Assembly (NCBI GenBank): GCA_017311185.1
Contig: JAESUZ010005166.1
Coordinates: forward strand, 496,001-560,000
Direction: 5' to 3'
DNA from: Proteles cristata cristata
Taxonomy: Eukaryota; Chordata; Mammalia; Carnivora; Hyaenidae
DNA: 64,000 nucleotides
In this document: positions 23,440-34,786 of the stretch, in pieces
How positions within the stretch are numbered: position 1 is the first letter of the stretch
Layout of the letters: every line of letters begins with the position of its first letter
Program-made: the position numbers and the translations under genes
Notes under the pieces: model-generated
Told to the model about the DNA's origin: nothing
Seen by the model: the letters and a program-made list of their open reading frames with translations, nothing else
Database searches by the model: none

Positions 23440-23504
23440 GGGGCGGGGCCCGGCGGGCGGCAGTTGCACCGCGCCGCGGACCTGGCTGCCGCGGGGGCCC
23501 GGGG

Positions 23505-23787
23505 ATGCCGCGGCTCCTCTGCCTGTGTCTGCTGTGGCTGGGGCTCCCGTTAGTTCAGGTCTCCCGTGAGCTGAGCGACATCAGCAAAGCTAGGAAGCTG
23601 TGCGGCAGGCACCTCATGAAGGAAATCGTAAAACTCTGTGGCAGTGTCAGCTGGCGCTTCTTGAAGGAGGAAACCCCCAAAATCCCACTGTTTCCCCAGG
23701 CCGATGAGAAGATCGAGACCTTCATCCCCGACCGGCTGGAGAGCTCCCAAACCACTTTCCCAGCCTGGGCGAGAGGCACAAACCCAG
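23505..23787 (+). CDS. INSL6: INSL6 exon 1 (coding): signal peptide, B chain, start of C peptide
   Basis: Insulin-like 6 is a secreted relaxin/insulin-superfamily prohormone made mainly in testis germ cells. Its receptor is not established. This exon encodes residues 1-94 plus one base. Residues 1-20 ([20 protein letters not shown]) are a clear signal peptide. The B chain follows (about 21-52) with KLCG at 31-34 and KLCG at 43-46, so Cys33 and Cys45 have the family's 11-residue spacing. The start ATG was chosen because the MPRLL signal and the following SRELSDIS segment match INSL6 of other mammals and the context is good (GGGGATGC). The exon ends CCAG|GTAAAA at 23787, phase 1, and joins exon 2 to restore a Val codon. 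The classic relaxin receptor motif RxxxRxxI is not present, as is usual for INSL6. Confidence 0.95.
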
Positions 23788-24170
23788 GTAAAAATATAAA
23801 CCAAAGGCGTGTTTGTTCATCCTTGTACATTTCTTTCCCCCAGATTCGCTCTGCCAGGCAGGAAATGGAACTTGTGCCTAGCACCCAGAAAAATAAAAAA
23901 ATTTTATAAGCCAGTATATTGGCAACAGACAATGAAGCTTTTTTTTTTAACTTAGAGGAAATAAGTATGCACATATAAATGAATACATTTATGTAAGAAT
24001 GCTACTTCTTCCCTAGCTTTCCCTTAGCTGAGTATACTTGTCATCTGACAAACTCTTTCAAAAACTCTTAAATTTCATTTTCCCTGTGAGATCACTGACT
24101 CTTTCATAGCTTCTCACTCCATTCTCCATCCACCACGATGTCTAACACGTAGATCTATCTGACCATCATC

Positions 24171-24475
24171 AGGACCGGCCCAACGATCGGCCCAGCCCAG
24201 TGCAGAATAGAAATACAGGGCGCCTTGTTCAAAAGCAAGATAGGGCCATCGAAGGTACTAAAATAAAGAGTTTTTCCCCCTTTTTTGTATCTCCTCTGCT
24301 CATATACATGGTCCATTGTCCCATCAGACTTCACTTAAAAATTAAAGTACTTAACACTTCAATTATAAGATAAAAATTTTTGAGACTTTCAAGACCGCAA
24401 GAATAGAGCATTACGAAAAACACAAAGTTCTCCTAAGCGCTGACTGCAGGAGTCTCATCCCGTAAGGCCAGTCCT
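24171..24475. mobile_element. Candidate non-autonomous DNA transposon
   Basis: The ends are inverted: AGGACCGGCC at 24171-24180 and GGCCAGTCCT at 24466-24475 (9 of 10 match as terminal inverted repeats). The interior is about 285 bp with no ORF. I could not identify a target-site duplication with confidence. Confidence 0.4.
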
Positions 24476-25090
24476 GTATACCATACCATATTATAGGGAT
24501 TATTTCATGCATGTTTTTATCTGAAATGCCGAGCAGAGGGCCTGGAACACACTATGTGCTTAATACATGCTGAATGTATACTTAATGCTTTTATGCAGTC
24601 TTTAGGAAGAATATTCTTGTTTCAGATCCACTGTTCTCTTCCAAATGTAGTTGTACATTTTAGTATCAACGTGGTTTGCCATTTTAAAAGAAAATACATT
24701 TTATGTATAGGCTGTCCATAGCACAGGGTCATTGAAATTATTGTCTTTAAAGTAATTCAATTAATTTAATTTGATTTGGACAAATTTTGCAAAAAGTCAA
24801 GATTACTGAAATTAAGGAAAGGGGTGGGCTATTGTGCCCAAAAAACACCCTCCTGTGGATGACTGAAACAAGTAGCCTCCCACATCATAGGTACTTGTTA
24901 ACTTATTATTTAATGAGTGAATGAACAGAACTTATTCCATTCTTCCTATTGCTGCTAAGGGGACAAAAACTTTGAAATACAGAAATAACAGAAACGACCA
25001 GACTGAATCTTGGATCATTTTCTACTATCAAACCTACCTACATGTAAACTCATTTTATTTTGCTCTTATAATGAAAGAAGTATCTCTCCC
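24476..25090. other. No gene or clear repeat
   Basis: Unremarkable AT-rich intron sequence between the DNA-transposon candidate and the next SINE. Confidence 0.4.
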
Positions 25091-25107
25091 CAGCCTTCCA
25101 GTACTTT

Positions 25108-25336
25108 TTTTTTTAATTTTTTTTTTTAATTTTTATTTATTTCTAGGAGGGAGAGAGAGAGACAGCATGAACAGGGGAGGGTCAGAGAGAGAGGGAGACA
25201 CAGACTGAAACAGGCTCCAGGCTCTGAGCTGGCAGTCAGCACAGAGCCCGACGCGGGGCTCGAACCCACGAACCGCGAGATCATGACCCAAGCGAAAGTC
25301 GGACGCTTAACCGACTAAGCCATCCAGGCGCCCCTT
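25108..25336 (-). mobile_element. Felid SINE, young subfamily, minus strand
   Basis: Poly(T) on the left and head CATCCAGGCGCCCC on the right. The 17-bp TSD CAG(C/T)CTTCCAGTACTTT is at 25091-25107 and 25337-25353 with one mismatch. Confidence 0.93.
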
Positions 25337-25353
25337 CAGTCTTCCAGTACTTT

Positions 25354-25500
25354 AATTGAGTGGTTCCCATACTTTAACAGGCATATGATTCACTTGGAGA
25401 ACAAAAGCTGTCAATAGATAGGGTCTCAATCAGTAGGGGTTAGGATGAGGCCCTAGCGGTCCACATTTTTACAAGCTCCCAGAAAGGCCTGATGCTCTCA
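25354..25500 (+). mobile_element. MER5-like (hAT-Charlie) fragment
   Basis: 'GTGGTTCCCATACTTTAACAGGCATATGATTCACTTGGAG' (read in pieces) and 'ACAAGCTCCCAGAAAGGCCTGATGCT' follow the MER5 layout. It is old and partial. Confidence 0.5.
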
Positions 25501-25559
25501 CTACCTATACTGTAGTCAAAATTTTACATTCAGACATCCAAACTTGAGTTTGTTATTTA

Positions 25560-25794
25560 TTTATTATTTTAAATGTTTTTAATGTTTATTTGAGAGAGAG
25601 AGAGAGATGATTCTTCAAGCCGGGGAGGGGCAGAGAGAGCAGGAGACCCAGAATCCAAAGCAGGCTCCCGGCTCTGAGCTGTCAGCACAAAACCCGACTC
25701 AGGGGCTGGAATCCACGAACCGTGAAATCATGACCTGAGTCAAAGTCGGAAGCTTAACCGACTGAGCGAGGCAGGCGCCCCAATAAGCTTGGGT
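25560..25794 (-). mobile_element. Felid SINE, minus strand
   Basis: A/T-rich tail on the left, then a GAGAGAGAGA tract, then CAGGCGCCCC head on the right. Its imperfect TSD is GAGTTTGTTATTTA / GGGTTTGTTATTTA. It is moderately diverged. Confidence 0.88.
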
Positions 25795-25816
25795 TTGTTA
25801 TTTAAAAAGAACTTGG

Positions 25817-26047
25817 GGGCGCCTGGGTGGCTTAGTCGGTTAAGCGTCCGACTTTCGCTTAGGTCATGATCTCGCGGTTCGTGGGTTCGAGCCCCGCGTC
25901 GGGCTCTGTGCTGACTGCCAGCTCAGAGCCTGGAGCCTGTTTCAGTCTGTGACTCCTCTCTCTCTCTGACCCTCCCCTGCTCACACTGTCTCTCTCTCTC
26001 TCCCTCCTAGAAATAAATAAAACATTAAAAAAATTAAAAAAAAAAAA
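25817..26047 (+). mobile_element. Felid SINE, young subfamily
   Basis: Complete and very close to the young consensus. The 13-bp TSD AAAAAGAACTTGG is at 25804-25816 and 26048-26060. Confidence 0.95.
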
Positions 26048-26421
26048 AAAAAGAACTTGGAATCCCTTTTCTCATCAAAGCCTGCTCTGAAGACTATTAA
26101 ATTTTTCAAGAGTAACTTTAAAACTCAGAGCTGATAAATGACTCCTTTGTTTCAGGTATTACTCACACTACCCTGGAGGAATAAATGCTATTAATTCAAT
26201 GAAGAGGGAGTTTCCATGAAACAAGATTTGTTGGAAATAAAAATGTATCTTACCACATTTTAGAATGGTCTTACTCATGGAAACATGTTATTGTGGGAAC
26301 TATGTAAAGGACAGTTTTCTGAAGTGGAAATGTCATGTGGCAGTAAAGCCACAGTTGTCTTGAAATGTGTGGAAGAATGAAAAATGGATTTAAGTTATCA
26401 ATATGAATTTGCATAAAGTTC

Positions 26422-26700
26422 ATTTTTTTTTATTCGCAAATAAGTTAACATTCAGTGTAGTCCCAGCTTCGGGAGGAGAACCCAGTGATTCATCTCTTAC
26501 ATATGACATCCAGTGCTCATTCCAAAAAGTGCCCTCCTTAATGCCTGTCACCTACTTAATCCACTCCCATCCCCATCAATCGTCAGTTCGTTCTCTGTAT
26601 TTAAAAGTCTCTTATGATTTTTCATCTTACTTTTACTTCCCTTCCCCTATGTTCATCTGTTAAGTTTCTCAAATTCCACGAGTGAAAATTATATCTTTCT
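26422..26700 (-). mobile_element. Carnivore L1 3' end, minus strand, strongly 5'-truncated
   Basis: Matches the 3' UTR part of the L1 fragments at 54695 and 47924: 'CCCAGTGATTCATCTCTTACATATGACA', 'CAGTGCTCATTCC' and 'TCGTTCTCTGTATTTAAAAGTCTCTTATG'. Its length of about 280 bp is typical of truncated L1 copies. Confidence 0.8.
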
Positions 26701-26756
26701 TGAATTTATGCCAAATTTTTAAAAATTATTAATCTATTAGGAAAGATGACATTCAG

Positions 26757-26969
26757 GGGCGCCTGGGTGGCTTAGTCAGTTAAGCGTCCGACTTTCGCTT
26801 GGGTCATGATCTCGCGGTTCGTGGGTTCGAGCCCCGCGTCGGGCTCTGTGCTGACTGCCAGCTCAGAGCCTGGAGCCTGTTTCAGTCTGTGACTCCCTCT
26901 CTCTCTGACCCTCCCCTGCTCACGCTGTCTCTCTCTCTCTCCTAGAAATAAATTAAAAAAAAAAAAAAA
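26757..26969 (+). mobile_element. Felid SINE, young subfamily
   Basis: Near-consensus copy with a perfect 18-bp TSD, AGGAAAGATGACATTCAG, at 26739-26756 and 26970-26987. Confidence 0.96.
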
Positions 26970-27242
26970 AGGAAAGATGACATTCAGTCTATCCTGTTAA
27001 TTTCCAGTGAATAATTAGAAGTTGTAGAGAGGTATGTGTTCCCAATAGAGAATGTATAATTATGCCATTTCTGTCCATTTGAATGTGGCTGAACAGTTGA
27101 TTAACTTTAACTTGTACTAGCAGGACACATTTCTATGTTAGATCAAGTCAGTTACCAACAATTTTAATCTTCTGATGATCTATCTGACTCTGACATAGGG
27201 AAAGGTAGTTTGGTGCACTGATCCTAAAAAATGCTTCTTGGA

Positions 27243-27452
27243 GGGTGCCTGGGTGGCTCAGTTGGTTAAGCATCCAACTCTTGATTTCAGCTCCAGTCAT
27301 TATCTTGTGCTTCATGGAACTGAGTCTCCCTTGGGGCTCTACACTGGCAGTACGGAGCCTGCTTGAGATTCTCTCTCTCTCTCTCTCTCTCTCTCTCCCC
27401 CTCTCCCTCTCTCTCTCTACTCCTCCCCTGCAAAAATAAAAATTTTTTAAAT
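27243..27452 (+). mobile_element. Carnivore SINE, older
   Basis: Head GGGTGCCTGGGTGGCTCAGTTGGTTAAGC, a long (CT)n tract at 27370-27420 and an A-rich tail. The B box is degenerate. Confidence 0.88.
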
Positions 27453-27989
27453 GCCCTTTTTCAGAGCTATTCATACATAACTTGAATCTGAAATTGTGTG
27501 CGCTTCTCAATAGTGGATCTTTGAGGGTATGTATGGGCCATGGCTCCAAGACCTACCCCAGAATGTGGCATCATGAAGCTAACATCATATTTCCAAATTC
27601 TGACCGGGTATGTCACAGTACTTCCCAGCTGTTAGTGCCCGGTGAAATTATGAATGTGTTGTCACTAGCTTTTCATAACCGGTAACACCTATTCCAGTTA
27701 GATTGGTCATATTCCCCTATTCTTGGTCTTCATTCATTTATTCTTGTTTTTTGTTTGTTTTTTAGATATCATTATCACAAATGGGCTGTGCAGGACCCCC
27801 TTCTTTATATATTAATTCAATAAAATTCGAATGCCTGTCATGTGCTAGGTATGCTTCTTGGTGCTTGGAATATAAAGGTGAAGAGTTTTCCTCAGGGAGC
27901 AGTGTAGGCTCCTCCCCTCATGAAGTTTACAGAATAGTGAACATAGATGGTACACATAAGTACATTACACAGTATGTTGGAAGATGATT

Positions 27990-29512
27990 AGTCTTCTGCT
28001 ATCTCCTTTCTCCACTCCCATTCTCCTCCTTCCATAGGCAACCATTCCAAATTGTGTATTTATATTTGTATACTTTTTTTTCAAATTGTGCATTATTTAT
28101 TGTGTGGTGTATTTTTAAAATATATTTAAATGGTATTAAAGATCTATCTCTTGAGGCACCTGGGTGGCTCAGTCAGTTGGGCATCTGACTTTGGCTCAGG
28201 TCATGATCTCACAATTCATGAGTTCGAACCCTGCGTCAGGCTCTGTGCTGGTGGCTCAGAGCCTGGAGCCTGCTTCAGATTCTGTGTCTCCCTCTCTCTC
28301 TGACCTTCACTAGCTCATCCTCTGTGTCTCTGTCTCTCTATCTCAAAAATAAATAAACATTAACAAATGTTTTAAAGATCTATCTCATAGTATTTGTAAA
28401 CAATGCTTCAGACTGCTCCATAATATTTATACACATTCCCGACATTTTATTTATTCTCTCAGCAGTGAGCACCTAACTTAAATAGCCTTCAACTTCCTGC
28501 CACTATAAATAACACTGCAGTGAACAAACATCACGACATACGCTCTGTTAAGGAACTTTGTGAACATTTTTCAGAGATATATACCTAGGGGTAAAATTGC
28601 TATGTAAGAAAACGTGTGTATGCTGCATTTACTTGAGGTGTGCCAGACTGCTCTGCAGAATGGATGCACCAATTTACCATTGCACTAATCAGTGCACATG
28701 GGCTCCTGTGTTCTCATGTTCATGCCAACAGTTAGCATTATACAGTTCTTTACTTTTCTCCATGTGATAGGATGAAATGGCATCTTATTTTTGTCTTAAC
28801 TTGATCTGGATGTGAGCACCTCTTCATATATACATTAGTCTTTGGGGGGTTTTCCCCCTAAAGTTTTCTGTATATAATTTTCATTTGGAGTTGAATTAGT
28901 TGATTTCTAAGAGTCATTGTACTGTGTACAATAGCTGTTGGCTTTAGATACTGCAAGTATGTTCTCCTATTCTGTCATCTGTCTATTGGTGGTGCTTGAC
29001 AGAAAACCTCAATTTTTATATAATTAGGCAATAAGTGTTTTGCCTTATTCTTCATACTTCTGAAATTTTACTTTAGAGGTCCTTTTCTGTCCCTCTGTTC
29101 ACTTTATAGATTTACTTTTCACATTAGGTTCTTAATTCTTCTGGAGACTGCTTTGGTCTGTTCTGGCTAGCATTACTATCTTAGTTTTTTTCAAGATGTC
29201 TTATTTTTCTCTACAAAAGTAGCTAATTTTCTTGATACCACCAACTATATAATAATTTTTTCCATTGACTTCTAGACCTACCTTTTTTGTTTACTGTTTG
29301 TCTGCATTTCCTATTCTATTTAATTGGTCTTTCTGTTTGACCATGTACAATTACTATACTGTTTTTTAATGATATGACTCTGTAGGATGTCATTTATAGG
29401 AGGGCACATCTTCAATGTTTTTTTCCCCTTAAGATTCACTAATTCTCAACCTTTATTCTTCCCTATATAATTAACAGTAAGTGCATTGAATTTTTTTAAG
29501 AAATCCATCTGC
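27990..29512 (-). mobile_element. Old L1 (3' part), minus strand
   Basis: The reverse complement shows the L1 order of 3' UTR, then the ORF2 C-terminus. Examples are 'TGCAGTGAACAAACAT', 'GGTGTGCCAGACTGCTCTGCAGAATGGATGCACCA' and 'TTCTCCTATTCTGTCATCTGTCTATTGG', read in pieces. It is very diverged. Related minus-strand pieces continue at 32530-33155 and 35380-36420, interrupted by a plus-strand L1 and an L2-like element. Confidence 0.6.
28151..28371 (+). mobile_element. Felid SINE, older subfamily
   Basis: Complete head, B box and AAATAAATAAACATT tail. The 15-bp TSD TTAAAGATCTATCTC is at 28136-28150 and 28372-28386. Confidence 0.93.
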
Positions 29513-29670
29513 TAAGCGGTGCCTGGTGGCTCGGTCAGTTAAGCATCAGACCTCTGCTCAGGTTATGATCTCACAGTTCGTGTGTTCAAACCCCGCAAGG
29601 GGCTCTGTGCTGTCAGCGCAGAGCCTGCTTCAGGCCTCTGCCCCACCCACTCAAAAATAAATAAGCATTA
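29513..29670 (+). mobile_element. Felid SINE with a shortened body
   Basis: Head GGTGCCTGGTGGCTCGGTCAG, B box GTGTTCAAACCCC, and a CT body shortened before the AAATAAATAAGCATT tail. TSD AAATCCATCTGC is at 29501-29512 and 29674-29685. Confidence 0.88.
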
Positions 29671-30126
29671 AGAAAATCCATCTGCCTCAACAAAATGTTA
29701 GCACCCATATTCAACAATACTTAAAAGGATCATCCATCACAATCAAATGGGATGTATTCTGGGAATTCAAAGACGATTCAGTATTTGCAAACCAATCAGT
29801 ATGATTCACGAACAAAATGAAGGATAAAAGTCATGATCCTCTCAACAGATGCTGAAAAATATTTTGACAAAATTCAACATCAATTTATGATAAAAACTCT
29901 CAACAGTGTGGGTTTAGAGGGAACACACCTCAACATAGTAAAGACCATGTATGAAAAACCCAGAGTTAACTTCATACTCAAATGTGAAAACCTGAGAGAT
30001 TTTCCTCTAACATCAAGAATAAGACATGGATGCCCACTCTCACCACTTTAATTCAAAATAGGACTGGAAGTCCTAGCCACAGTAATCAGATAAGAAAAAT
30101 AAATAAGAAAACAAATTTTTTTAAAT

Positions 30127-30340
30127 GGGGGGGCGCCTGGGTGGCTCAGTCGGTTAAGCGTTCGACTTTGGCTCAGGTCACAATCTCGTGGTCCATGAGT
30201 TCAAGCCTTGTGTTGGGCTCTGTCTGACAGCTCAGAGCCTGAAACCTGCTTCAGATTCTGTGTCTCCCTCTCTCTCTGTCTCTTCCCTGCTCATGCTCCA
30301 TCTCTCTCTCAAAAATAAATAAACATTAAAAAATAAAGAA
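30127..30340 (+). mobile_element. Felid SINE
   Basis: GGGGGGCGCCTGGGTGGCTCAGTCGG head and an AAATAAATAAACATT tail followed by an AAAGAAAAAG-type run. It is inserted in the plus-strand old L1. Confidence 0.9.
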
Positions 30341-31639
30341 AAAGAAAAAGAAGTAAGAGCCATCCATATTAGTAAGGAAGAAGATACACTGTCACTATTT
30401 GCAGATGACATGGTACCATACATAGGAAACTCTAAAGACGCCACCAAAAAACCATTAGAAGTAATAAATGAATTCAGTAAAGTTGTAGGGTACAAAATTA
30501 ATGTACAGAATTGGTAGTGTCTCTATACACTAATAATGAAGTAGCAGAAAGAGAAATTAAGAAAACATCCCCATTTACTATTGCACCAAAAGCAATAAAA
30601 TACCTTGTAATAAACTGAACCAAGGAGGTGAAGGGCCTATCTTCTGAAAATTATAAAAACATTGATGAGAGAAATTGAAGATGGCACAAATAGAGATATA
30701 TTCCATTCTCATGGATTGGGAGAATTAATATTTTTAAAATGTACATCTACAGATTCAGTGCAATTCCTACCAAAACAGCATTTTTTACAGAACTGGAACA
30801 TATAAGACTAAAAATTGTATGGAACGCCCCCCACACACACACACACACACAAATAGCCAAAGCAGCCTTGAGAAAAAAGAACAAAGCAGGAGGAATTACA
30901 ATTCTAGATTTCAAAATATACTACAAAACTACAGTAATCAAAATAGTATGGTCCTGGCAGAAGAATAGACACATAGATCAAGAAAAACAGGCTAGAAAGC
31001 CCAGAAATAAACCATACTTTTATGGTCAATCTATGACAAAGGAGGAATGATATAAAATGAGGAAAAGATAGTCTCTTCAGTAAATTGTGCTGGGAAAACT
31101 AGATAGCTACCTGCAAAAGAGTGAAACTGGACCATACACAAAAATAAATTCCAAATGGATTAAAGACCTAAATGTGAGACCTGAAACCTTAAATTTCCTA
31201 GAAGAGAACAGGCATTAATTTCTTTAATATCAGCCAGAGAAACATTTTTCTGGATCTGTCTCCTAAGCATTCAAAATATTTTTGCAAAAGCAAAAATAAA
31301 CAATTGGGACTTCACCAAAATAAAAAGCTTTTACACAGCAAAGGAAATCATCAATGAAACAAAAGGCAACCGGCTGAATGAGGGATGATATTTGCAAATG
31401 ATATACCTGATAAGGGGTTAATGTTTAAAAAACAGAAAGAACTTAGCTCAAGACCAAAAAAAAAATCCAATTTAAAAATGACCAGAGGACCAAAATAGAT
31501 ATTTTCCCAAAGAAGACATATGGCCAATAGACATGGTAAAGGTGCTCAACATTACTAATCATCAGGGAAAAGCCAATCGAAACCACAATGAGATGTCACC
31601 TCATACCTATCACAATAGCTAAAATCAGAAAGACAAGAG

Positions 31640-31840
31640 GGGCACCTGGGTGGCTCAGCTGGTTAGGTGTCTGACTCTTGATTTTGGCTCAGGTCATGAT
31701 CTCATAACTTGTGGGATGGAGCCCCACATCAGTATGTCTGCTGACAGCACAGAGCCTGCTTGGGATTGTCTCTCGCCCTCCCTTTCTCTGGCTCCATCCC
31801 ACTCTGTCTCAAAATAAGTAAATACACCTTAAAAAAAACA
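31640..31840 (+). mobile_element. Carnivore SINE, older
   Basis: GGGGCACCTGGGTGGCTCAGCTGGTTAGG head, CTGACAGCACAGAGCC body and CAAAATAAGTAAATAC tail. AGACAAGA flanks it on both sides as a probable TSD. Confidence 0.88.
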
Positions 31841-32139
31841 TAAAGAGACAAGAAATAACAAGTGTTGGTGAGGATGTGAAGAAGAAAAAACCTTGTGCAC
31901 TGTTGGTGGGAATGTAAGTTGGTGTAGCACAGTGAAAACCTCTATGGAGGCTCCTCAAAATTAAAAATAGAAACACCGTATGATCCAGTAATTTCACTTC
32001 TGGGTATTTACCCCCCAAAACCCAAAAATAATAGTTCACAAAGATATGTCCCCCTATGCTTATTGTAGCATTATTTACAATAACTAAGAAATGGAAGCAA
32101 CCCAAGTGTCCATTGATAGATGAGTGAATAAAGAAAAGG

Positions 32140-32141
32140 TG

Positions 32142-32184
<43 letters not shown>
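32140..32184. repeat. (AC)n microsatellite
   Basis: About 22 uninterrupted AC units in the old L1. It is likely to vary in length between individuals. Confidence 0.95.
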
Positions 32185-32186
<2 letters not shown>

Positions 32187-32529
32187 AAAATTATATAGCC
32201 ATTCAAAGAATGAGATCTTGCTATTTGTGACAGCATAGGTAGACCTGGAAGGTATTACACTAAGTGAGGTAAGTCAGACTGAGAAAGACAAATACCACAG
32301 ACCTATAAATGCAGAGAATAAACTGATAGTTGCCAGAGGAAAGGGTGGTAGAGAGAATGGGCAAAATCTGTAAAGGGGAGTGCGAGATACAAGCTTCCAC
32401 TTATGGAATGACTAAGTCATGGGAATAAAAGGTACAGCATAGGAAATACAGTCAATGACATTATAATCGCATTATATGGTGACATATGATAGCTATTCTC
32501 GTGGTGAGCACAGCATAATGAAAAAAATA

Positions 32530-33155
32530 AAAATCTATCTGTAGGTTTAATTGAGATGCATGGAATATATAGATTAATTTGAAGAAGATTTGTATCTTTT
32601 AAAAATAACAAGTGTGGAGTATTTTTATATTCTATCATTAGAATTTTAAAGTTTTCTCAGTGGAGATTTTCTCTATTGTAAAATCCTTATACTTTGTTTT
32701 CGTTGCTATTGTAAATACCTTCTAATTGTATTTGTGTTGAGTGATTTTTGGTTAGAGAAATGCAAAGGAGTTTTACAGGATGATCTTTATCTAGTAATTA
32801 TGCTGAACTACCTTAATGGTTCTCAGAGTTTGTTTCTACATTCTATCATTTACAAATGATAGTTTTGTCACTTCCTTTCTAAACCTTACACTAGTATTCT
32901 TCTTTATTTTTCTTCTAGCATTGGCCAGGTCCTATAGTGCTGTTAAGCAGTAGTAATAGTGTATTGCCTTGTCATGTTCCTAATTTTAAAGGGGAATGAG
33001 TTTAATTTCTCCATTAGGTATAATGTTTATAATGTTATATAAACTTTACCAAAATAAGGGAGTTGCAATTTTTTAAATCATTACAAGTAGGGCTGAACAT
33101 TCTTAAGGTCTTTTGGGGGATATCATTTTGCATATTGATATGATTTTTCTCTTTT
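32530..33155 (-). mobile_element. Old L1 ORF2 fragment, minus strand
   Basis: The reverse complement reads as the middle of L1 ORF2, with many stops. Examples on the + strand are 'CTTGTCATGTTCCTAATTTTAAAGGGGAATG' and 'TTTCTCCATTAGGTATAATGTT', in pieces. It is collinear with the minus-strand pieces at 27990 and 35380. Confidence 0.6.
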
Positions 33156-33159
33156 ACTA

Positions 33160-34775
33160 ATTAATTCACCAAATACTTATTCAGTACCTGTTAAGGGTCA
33201 GGTACTGCTGTAAGCCCTTGGGATATAAGTCAACAAAGCAGATGTCTGGTCTCATGGAGATTGCACAGTAAGAGAACATAATACATGAGTAAATATTTGA
33301 AGGTAATAAGAACTATAGAAAAGAGCAAAACAGGATAAGAGAGATCAGGAGGAGGGCGGCTGGAGGGTTCGTGATAGGATTAAATACTGTAGTCAAGGCA
33401 GCGCTCATTGGAAAGGTGAGGTTTGAGAAAGGAGGAGGTAAAGGACTCAGGCAAGCAGACAGCGGGGGGAAGGGTGTTTAGGCAGAGGAATGAGCAGAGC
33501 AAATGCACTTCTGTGCTGTTCACACAGGGCAGGCAAGGCTCTTGTGGCTAGAGCAGAGAGAGAGGTTATAGGCAGGCCTAAGGACAGTGTTTAGACCACT
33601 GTAAGGGCTTTGGCTTTACTGTGAGTGGTAAAGTCATTACAGGCTTTCAAGAAGAAGAATGACATGAATTGACATTTTAAAGGGACCACTCTGGCTCCTG
33701 TGTTGCGGACAGGTTGTAGGGAGGCAGGCATAGAAGCAGAGAGCTGCTTTGGGCCGTGCAGTGTTTGAGATGACAGCTGCCGGATGAGATGGTAGCAGCG
33801 GAGGTACTGGAAGTTGTTTTATTCCTGATCTATTTGAGCAGGTTTTATGTAAGCTACGAGAAAAAAGAGAACTCAAGAATGATTCCAATATGATTGGTTA
33901 AATGTTTATTTATTTTAAGAGAGAGAGAGAGAAGTGACCAGGGGAGGGACAGACAGAGAGAGAGGAGAGAGGATCCCAAGCAGCCTCCATGCTGTCATGC
34001 AGAGCCCAACATGGGGCTCGATACCATGAATCATGAGATCCATAACCTGAGCCAGAAATCAAGAGTGGGACACTTAACCGACGAAGCCACCCAGGCGCCC
34101 CCAGTATTTCTTTGAAATGTGATCCCAGAGCTTTTGCTTTGAACACCTGGAAGTATAGGGCTCCTATCAACTGAGATAAGAAGGGCCTCAGGTGAATCAG
34201 GTCTGGAAGACTATCAGTGCTTCAGTTTGGTGCACGTTGACTTTGAGATACTGAAGTGGAAACACTGAGTGGGAAGTAGAACATATGAATCTGGGGTTTG
34301 GAAAAAATCTTACTTGAAGACAGGGATTTAGGAAGCATAGGTACATAGATGGTTTTCAGAGCCGTAGGACTGGATGAGATCACCAAGAGAAGAAGTGTAA
34401 ATAGAAAAGAGCACCAAGGACTGAGTCCTAGAAGACATCAATATTAAAAAGCTGAAGAGGAAGTATTTGCAAAGGAGACAGAAAAGAAACAAATAGGTGG
34501 GAAGAAGAGAGAAGGTGGTGTCCTGGACACCAAGTGAAGAAAGTGAGTCAGATGAGAAGTGGTTGTTGAATTGGCAATATAGAGATCACTTGCGACCTAG
34601 AAAAGAGAAGTTTGGTGAAGCGATGGAACAAAAGTCTGATTAGAGAGGGTTTAAGACAGAATGAGAGAAAAGGAATTAACAAACAATAGAAAACTATGAA
34701 GGAGTTTTGCTACACAGACGAGACAACAAACAGGATGGTAACTGGCAGGGTAAGCAAAGCCAAGAGAAGTGGTTT
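33160..34775 (-). mobile_element. Ancient LINE-2-like element, minus strand
   Basis: Phrases such as 'AAGGGCTTTGGCTTTACTGTGAGTGG', 'GACATTTTAAAGGGACCACTCTGGCTCC' and 'GAGATCACCAAGAGAAGAAGTG' (in pieces) belong to a long, widespread ancient mammalian repeat read on the minus strand. It is split by SINE 33901-34101. L2 is my best guess at the family. Confidence 0.45.
33901..34101 (-). mobile_element. Felid SINE, minus strand
   Basis: TTTATTTATTTTAAGAGAGAG tail on the left and GCCACCCAGGCGCCCCC head on the right. Confidence 0.92.
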
Positions 34776-34786
34776 GGGCTTTTTTT

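Larger units (their letters stand above)
22080..23520. promoter_or_regulatory. CpG island spanning the INSL6 promoter and exon 1
   Basis: A sharp rise in G+C and CpG begins near 22080 and continues to just past the INSL6 start codon. The surrounding DNA is AT-rich. The island extends about 1.4 kb upstream of INSL6, long for a tissue-restricted gene. Long overlapping open frames on both strands (for example 22270-23064 +) are the usual by-product of high GC and show no recognisable protein. A divergent non-coding transcript is possible but not shown. Confidence 0.85.
29690..32525 (+). mobile_element. Old L1 ORF2 and 3' end, plus strand
   Basis: The reverse-transcriptase region begins near 29700. 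The stretch 29833-30051 reads like the palm-entry segment, and 'TTTGCAGATGACATG' at 30397-30411 encodes FADD-type active-site residues. The C-terminal ORF2 part reaches about 32225, and the 3' UTR reaches 32525. Stops and frameshifts are frequent. SINEs sit at 30127 and 31640, and a (CA)n tract lies within it at about 32140-32184. Confidence 0.75.

Noticed and set aside
22933..23909. Proline/arginine/glycine-rich frames on both strands over 22933-23909
   Set aside because: They are translations of the 20-bp GC minisatellite. The true frame here starts at 23505 (INSL6).
27370..27420. (CT)n and (GA)n tracts as independent microsatellites
   Set aside because: They are the CT-rich body of tRNA-derived SINEs.
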